Assembly: GCA_016839875.1 (NCBI GenBank)
Contig: JAEOTK010000191.1
Coordinates: 1 to 8,409 of the forward strand
Direction: 5' to 3'
From: Candidatus Heimdallarchaeota archaeon
Lineage (GTDB): Archaea > Asgardarchaeota > Heimdallarchaeia > Heimdallarchaeales > Heimdallarchaeaceae
Length of the DNA: 8,409 bases
The notes below the pieces were generated by a model. It was not told the origin of the DNA and ran no database searches. It was given only the letters and a program-made list of their open reading frames with translations. Of the stretch, positions 4,849 through 8,409 are shown one piece after another (the stretch's first letter is position 1; each line of letters opens with the position of its first letter). The translations under genes were made by a program, and so were the position numbers.

Positions 4849-6867
4849 CTATATTTGAATTTCTATCCAATAAGCAGGGTGATCAGATTGTCCTCTTTCA
4901 ATATAAACCGCATCAAGAACAGTAATTCCAGTACTTAGGAAGATATGATCAATTCTACCCTCTGCAGGAGTTAACCATTTTTGCACCCAAGAATCTTCTA
5001 AAACATCTGTTGTTATATTGTATGATTCAGAGTAAGCTCGGAAGTTGAAATCTCCACAAAGAAGAACATTTTCCAAACCTACAGTTTGGCTTAGAATCTC
5101 TTCGGTCTGGTACCTTTTTGCATCATCGCCTCTTGCAGCAGGATGGTTCGAGAAAACATTGAAAGTTAATGTGGAACTAATTTCTATTTGAGCTTGTGTA
5201 GTACTTATTTGTTGATGAGTACTGTACATGAAGTAAGCTGTGGGATTAGAGATGGGATATTTAGATAAGATTGCAGTTCCATAAGTATTAAAAACTGTTT
5301 TCGCACCTCTGTACGAATACATATCTAGTTTATCTGCAAGATATCTAACAACATCTGAATTTCCACCACCTATTCTAGCAGTATCACTTTCTTGTAAACA
5401 GAGAATATCAGGGTCAACACTTCTAATCAATTCCAGTTGTCCATCATAATTTTTTTCTCCAGTAAGATTTACTCCTAGCCGGATATTGTATGTCATAACG
5501 ATTAGAGAAGTTTTTCCTTCATCTTGTGCAACAGGGTGCGGTGCTGATACAAATGCACCAGCAACTGTTCCTATAAATACCAATCCTAAGATTGAAAGAA
5601 TTATAGATTTTGATTTAAGTTCTCTAGTTGTTTTTTCGAAACTCAATGTTTTCTTTTTGAATAGAAAGATAGGAATTGTGATAAACAATCCTGGAACCAG
5701 AAATGCTAACCAGTACATATCCCTGAATATAGGACTTATTGGTGGCAGATATCCCCAAACATTAGGTAAGACTTGCATGAAGATCATTATTACACCATAC
5801 AATCCAAATCCTAAAGTAAAACTTCCACCTATTTTTGCAGGCTTTGGTTTTATTTTTAGCATTTCTCTAGATAATAGAATGAAGTCAATGTAAATTATCG
5901 GTGAGAGGATAATCATTATAACTAAGGGGATGTGATAAACCCAAGTTGTAGGAGCAGCTATAATCGGAAACGCTGCTGGATCATCTGGGAAGAATATTCC
6001 ATATGAAGGTATCTTTTGATGAACTAATACTGTTAATGTTAAAGAAAGAGCAAAAAATCCATTCCATAACCAAAGCATCCATGATTTTATCATGTTTATT
6101 AAATCAGGTTTTACTACCATTCCAGCAACGAATAGAATAATCATAATTGAAATCCCTATAACAATTCCAATGTAATTACCCTCTGTCCACCTCGAAATAG
6201 AAGTTGGGCTCATGAAAGTAAACCATATGATAATAAAAACACTCGATAAGCCAAGAGTTAAAAGAAGAATTTTTCCAAAACTTGCTGGGCTTTCTTCTTC
6301 AGATGATTCCTTCTGAACAATTTCTCCACTTTCTAGAAACATACCAACTAACATTAATGATGCAACTATTCCTAGTATCCAACCTATAATTTGATACCAT
6401 CTATAGATTGAAACATCTAAAGTCGAGTTAACAGTTCTGAGCAGTACAGATACAGCTACAGCTATTGCTAAGGATACGCCTAGTGTTATCCCAGTCTGTT
6501 GTTCTTTATTCTTACTTCTAGTAAAATATGCAGGGAAGAAAATGAGGAAACTACTGACAGATAAACCTGCTAATATGAGTAATCCTTTTCCATTGAGTAG
6601 AGGTTCTATTAATCTAGTAACGATGAATATTTCTCCTACTATAAACAAAGTTTTGTTTGAAATAGACTTTCTAAAGAAGAGTAAGCCTATAGAGGATAGC
6701 AAGAAGACTAATGCAAGAATATCTAGTGTAGGTTTCAATCCAAGAATGGCATAATCATAAATTCTTTCAGCTAAATCTGAAAGCATTTGGATGAAAAATA
6801 GGAAGATTATACTAAATAAAATAAGTTCTGAATATTGGTTCTTGATAAGATTCTTAAAATCAACCAT
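4849..6867 (-). CDS. PGAP2IP/CWH43-like polytopic membrane protein with EEP phosphatase/phosphodiesterase domain
   Basis: This 672-residue protein joins about 13 membrane helices to a C-terminal endonuclease/exonuclease/phosphatase (EEP) domain. Helices lie near 14-34, 47-65, 73-90, 94-113, 126-143, 157-177; then 198-220, 231-252, 263-282, 309-332, 349-368, 384-403; and a linking helix at 421-442. This is the 6TM + 6TM + EEP layout of eukaryotic PGAP2IP/CWH43 (human about 699 aa), which acts in lipid remodelling of GPI anchors. The EEP motifs are all present: TYNIR (459-463), LQESD (491-495), YGTAILSKYPI (529-539), NH (574-575), GDFN (605-608), RIDH (638-641) and SDH (661-663). An ISRW motif (224-227) follows helix 7. 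With a cytoplasmic N-terminus, 13 helices place the EEP domain outside the cell. The substrate is unknown; a phospholipid or glycolipid headgroup is a reasonable guess. ATG at 6867 with a TATA box at 6891-6898 makes it leaderless and transcribed alone. Confidence 0.8.
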   Translation of the reverse strand: MVDFKNLIKNQYSELILFSIIFLFFIQMLSDLAERIYDYAILGLKPTLDILALVFLLSSIGLLFFRKSISNKTLFIVGEIFIVTRLIEPLLNGKGLLILAGLSVSSFLIFFPAYFTRSKNKEQQTGITLGVSLAIAVAVSVLLRTVNSTLDVSIYRWYQIIGWILGIVASLMLVGMFLESGEIVQKESSEEESPASFGKILLLTLGLSSVFIIIWFTFMSPTSISRWTEGNYIGIVIGISIMIILFVAGMVVKPDLINMIKSWMLWLWNGFFALSLTLTVLVHQKIPSYGIFFPDDPAAFPIIAAPTTWVYHIPLVIMIILSPIIYIDFILLSREMLKIKPKPAKIGGSFTLGFGLYGVIMIFMQVLPNVWGYLPPISPIFRDMYWLAFLVPGLFITIPIFLFKKKTLSFEKTTRELKSKSIILSILGLVFIGTVAGAFVSAPHPVAQDEGKTSLIVMTYNIRLGVNLTGEKNYDGQLELIRSVDPDILCLQESDTARIGGGNSDVVRYLADKLDMYSYRGAKTVFNTYGTAILSKYPISNPTAYFMYSTHQQISTTQAQIEISSTLTFNVFSNHPAARGDDAKRYQTEEILSQTVGLENVLLCGDFNFRAYSESYNITTDVLEDSWVQKWLTPAEGRIDHIFLSTGITVLDAVYIERGQSDHPAYWIEIQI

Positions 6868-6890
6868 AAGAATGATAATTTTTACAGTTG

Positions 6891-6898
6891 TATAAAAA
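6891..6898 (-). promoter_or_regulatory. TATA box of the PGAP2IP-like gene
   Basis: The minus strand reads TTTTTATA, centred about 27 bp upstream of the ATG at 6867, so transcription should begin at or within a base or two of the start codon. No Shine-Dalgarno sequence is present. This is the clearest leaderless gene in the window. Confidence 0.6.
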
Positions 6899-6976
6899 TA
6901 ATTTGAGAAAGAAAGTGAAGAATATAAATAATTCTAAGTTTATATGCTAATCTTCTAACTAAAATATTTGAAAAGT

Positions 6977-6995
6977 AAAAGAAAAAAAGAAAAAA
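6977..6995 (-). terminator. T-tract terminator of the repeat surface-protein gene
   Basis: On the minus strand, starting 15 bases past the TAA at 7010-7012, there are runs of six T and seven T separated by C, followed by four T. No hairpin is evident. This is the usual form of an archaeal intrinsic terminator, and it isolates this gene from the PGAP2IP-like gene that follows 142 bases on. Confidence 0.65.
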
Positions 6996-7009
6996 TAGAG
7001 AGTTTTAGT

Positions 7010-8409
7010 TTACTTCTTTCTTCTAATAACAAGTATTCCTAAAACTAGTAGAAATGGTACAAACAAACTGAATGATATATAGCCGTATTCAGGAACAGCA
7101 ATTGGATAATCTCCCGGATCTGTTGGTTCAGTTCCTTCAGCTACTTCTTCCCCGTCAGAATACCCATCGCCATCGGTATCCCAATCAGAAGGATCAGTTC
7201 CTATAAGCATTTCATCGTAGTACGAAAGGCCATCTCCGTCAAGATCATAGGTGTAGATGTTTGCTGCATAGTATAGATCATCAATTGTCCAATGAGTATT
7301 ATAACCTGCAGTTCCATTGAATCTTATTTCATTTATTCTTGAATCTTCCGAATAAATCTCTATCAATTTATTGATCGAATCTGGTTCTACACTTGTTTTG
7401 AATATTAAAGTATCATCGTCTGAAAAAGCTAGAACTTCAAAATCGTAGTCAGTAGGTGTGCTAATGTAGAAGCTAACATACATTATTGGTATTGTAAAGA
7501 TTATCATGGGTGGCATTTCAAAGCTATAAGCTACATTTCTTCCAGAGTTAGGTGGATAAAGGGCACTCATTGATGAATCCCATGGTTGAACAGTTCCAGG
7601 GAAAAGAACATGCGGATATGCATCTGCTAGAATTGATGGTGCATCTTCGAAATCTAATAGAAATTCAAATGTTTCTTTGTAATCTTCAAAGTACAGAGAA
7701 TCAATAGATAGGAAATTTCCGTAGCCTGGATCACCAACTATCTGTAATCTTTTAATGAATCCTCCAACAGAATACAGTTCCACAAATTGATTTATTGTAA
7801 AAGGTGTAAGATCAAAAGTTTGTATAAGAAAATCTGCTTCATTAAATACTAGTATCTGCAAGTTATAGTCTGGACCTGTACTAGAATAGAAACTCACATA
7901 AGATTTTGGATTAGCAAAGGTAATATTACCATTTTCCTCCAAAGAATAGATTATAAAATCACCTGATTGTGGAGGAAAACTTGGATTTGTAGATGTATTA
8001 ATAGTCTGAAAACCTGAAGTGAATGTTACATCACCGTATATGGATCCTACATATGTACCATCACCAAGTTCATCGAATGTAAGCAGCTGATTATCACCAG
8101 GTGTATATTCAATATAACATAGATCATCCATAGACCAATAAAATTCGAAACCTGAATCTCCTACCAAAGTTATCCTATGAATCATCCCAAGAAGTGATTT
8201 AAGAACCACATATTGGGTTGGTTCATCATTTCTTAGATTGAATCGTTGAAGTAAGATTCCACTTTCACTATATGCATGTACTTCCATATTGCGGATTCCA
8301 ACCACATTTATGTAGAAAGAAGCAAATTCCACTGGGAAGGAAAATGTAATGTTTGGTGCAGGTTCATGTGAGTAAATTGTATTAACTCCTGAATGTGGAG
8401 GATATGTAG
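7010..8409 (-). CDS. Surface protein with tandem beta-sandwich-like repeats, calcium loops and VPEY-type C-terminal anchor (5' end outside the window)
   Basis: The frame stays open to the window edge: 25 further codons (TYPPHSGVNTIYS...) precede the GTG at 8332 and complete a repeat, so that GTG is not the start. Residues here are numbered from it. Three copies of a ~141-residue unit are visible. Each has a PPxSG motif (before residue 1, at 120-124, and 260-264), then IxFxxPxxxVSFY, and ends in W/L-S-I-D-D-L-Y (66-73, 208-214, 348-354). The pattern suggests a beta-sandwich, perhaps carbohydrate-binding; I cannot name the family. Residues 363-396 hold two calcium-binding loops (DLDGDG, DTDGDG followed by E395-E396), as in thrombospondin type 3 or dockerin repeats. 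The C-terminus is VPEY (413-416), a hydrophobic helix (about 419-436) and RRKK, resembling an archaeosortase-type sorting signal or a plain anchor. It is probably an adhesin or cell-wall-associated protein, transcribed alone. Confidence 0.8.
   Translation of the reverse strand, partial: TYPPHSGVNTIYSHEPAPNITFSFPVEFASFYINVVGIRNMEVHAYSESGILLQRFNLRNDEPTQYVVLKSLLGMIHRITLVGDSGFEFYWSMDDLCYIEYTPGDNQLLTFDELGDGTYVGSIYGDVTFTSGFQTINTSTNPSFPPQSGDFIIYSLEENGNITFANPKSYVSFYSSTGPDYNLQILVFNEADFLIQTFDLTPFTINQFVELYSVGGFIKRLQIVGDPGYGNFLSIDSLYFEDYKETFEFLLDFEDAPSILADAYPHVLFPGTVQPWDSSMSALYPPNSGRNVAYSFEMPPMIIFTIPIMYVSFYISTPTDYDFEVLAFSDDDTLIFKTSVEPDSINKLIEIYSEDSRINEIRFNGTAGYNTHWTIDDLYYAANIYTYDLDGDGLSYYDEMLIGTDPSDWDTDGDGYSDGEEVAEGTEPTDPGDYPIAVPEYGYISFSLFVPFLLVLGILVIRRKK
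7265..8409 (-). repeat. Three tandem ~141-codon repeats within the surface-protein gene
   Basis: Unit 1 runs from the window edge to about 8105 and is incomplete at its start; unit 2 is 8086-7679; unit 3 is 7666-7265. Successive PPxSG motifs are 142 and 140 residues apart, and the closing SIDDLYY-like motifs are likewise 142 and 140 apart. Units 2 and 3 begin with related F(D/E)-rich strands (LLTFDELGDG and FLLDFEDA). Similarity is at protein level and moderate, so this is an old duplication; more units may lie to the right. Confidence 0.75.

Noticed and set aside
5486..5893. A 135-codon open frame on the plus strand inside the PGAP2IP-like gene
   Set aside because: It lies antisense to the linking helix and second membrane block of a well-supported protein and shows no domain or promoter.
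6542..6754. A 70-codon open frame on the plus strand opposite the first membrane helices of the PGAP2IP-like gene
   Set aside because: It is a shadow of a real coding region with no supporting signals.
8330..8332. GTG as the start codon of the repeat surface protein
   Set aside because: The same frame continues without a stop to the window edge and encodes the missing beginning of a repeat unit (PPHSG and onward). No signal peptide follows this GTG, so the gene is truncated by the window.
1..8409. Mobile elements, CRISPR arrays, toxin-antitoxin pairs or defence systems
   Set aside because: I found no transposase, integrase, regularly spaced repeats, tRNA-like attachment sites or known defence domains. 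The HD protein stands alone with its own promoter and has no Cas or nucleotide-signalling partners visible here.

Overview
The window looks archaeal, and a low-GC Asgard-type archaeon is my best guess (inference, moderate confidence). Bases are AT-rich throughout. Five of the six full or partial genes whose 5' region is visible have a TATA-like box (TTTTATAT, TTTTATAAA, TTTATAAG, TTTTTATAAAG, TTTTTATA) about 25-60 bp upstream of the start, and several would give almost leaderless mRNAs. Gene ends are marked by T-tracts, as in archaeal termination. Two genes encode large secreted or surface proteins with C-terminal membrane anchors: a NosD-like beta-helix with a GNFWSD motif, and a repeat protein with DxDxDG calcium loops, a VPEY motif and an RRKK tail. 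Both types are common in Asgard archaea and some methanogens. I see no phage, IS element, CRISPR array, tRNA or rRNA.

Layout. 56-1615 (+) is a 519-residue HD-superfamily phosphohydrolase-like protein. It converges on 1676-2347 (-), a tryptophan-rich four-helix membrane protein that I do not recognise; a 12-bp hairpin flanked by T-tracts in both directions separates them. 2596-3555 (-) is the beta-helix protein. It is divergent from 3690-4388 (+), a winged-helix regulator. The two share a strikingly symmetric promoter: a perfect 16-bp palindrome lies midway between two TATA boxes that are mirror images of each other. 4460-4748 (+) is a frame-disrupted remnant resembling the C-terminal third of that regulator. 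4849-6867 (-) is a 672-residue protein with about 13 membrane helices and a C-terminal endonuclease/exonuclease/phosphatase (EEP) domain. This is the 6TM+6TM+EEP architecture of the eukaryotic PGAP2IP/CWH43 family. 7010 to the right edge (-) is the 3' part of a surface protein with three tandem ~141-residue repeats; its start lies outside the window.

How they work together. The genes do not form one operon, since nearly every gene has its own promoter and terminator. The clearest functional link is between the winged-helix regulator and the beta-helix surface protein, which probably share one operator. Four of the six intact or partial genes encode envelope proteins, so this reads as a cell-surface region. 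The most interesting single items are the archaeal PGAP2IP/CWH43-like protein with an apparently complete EEP catalytic set, and the dyad-symmetric divergent promoter.
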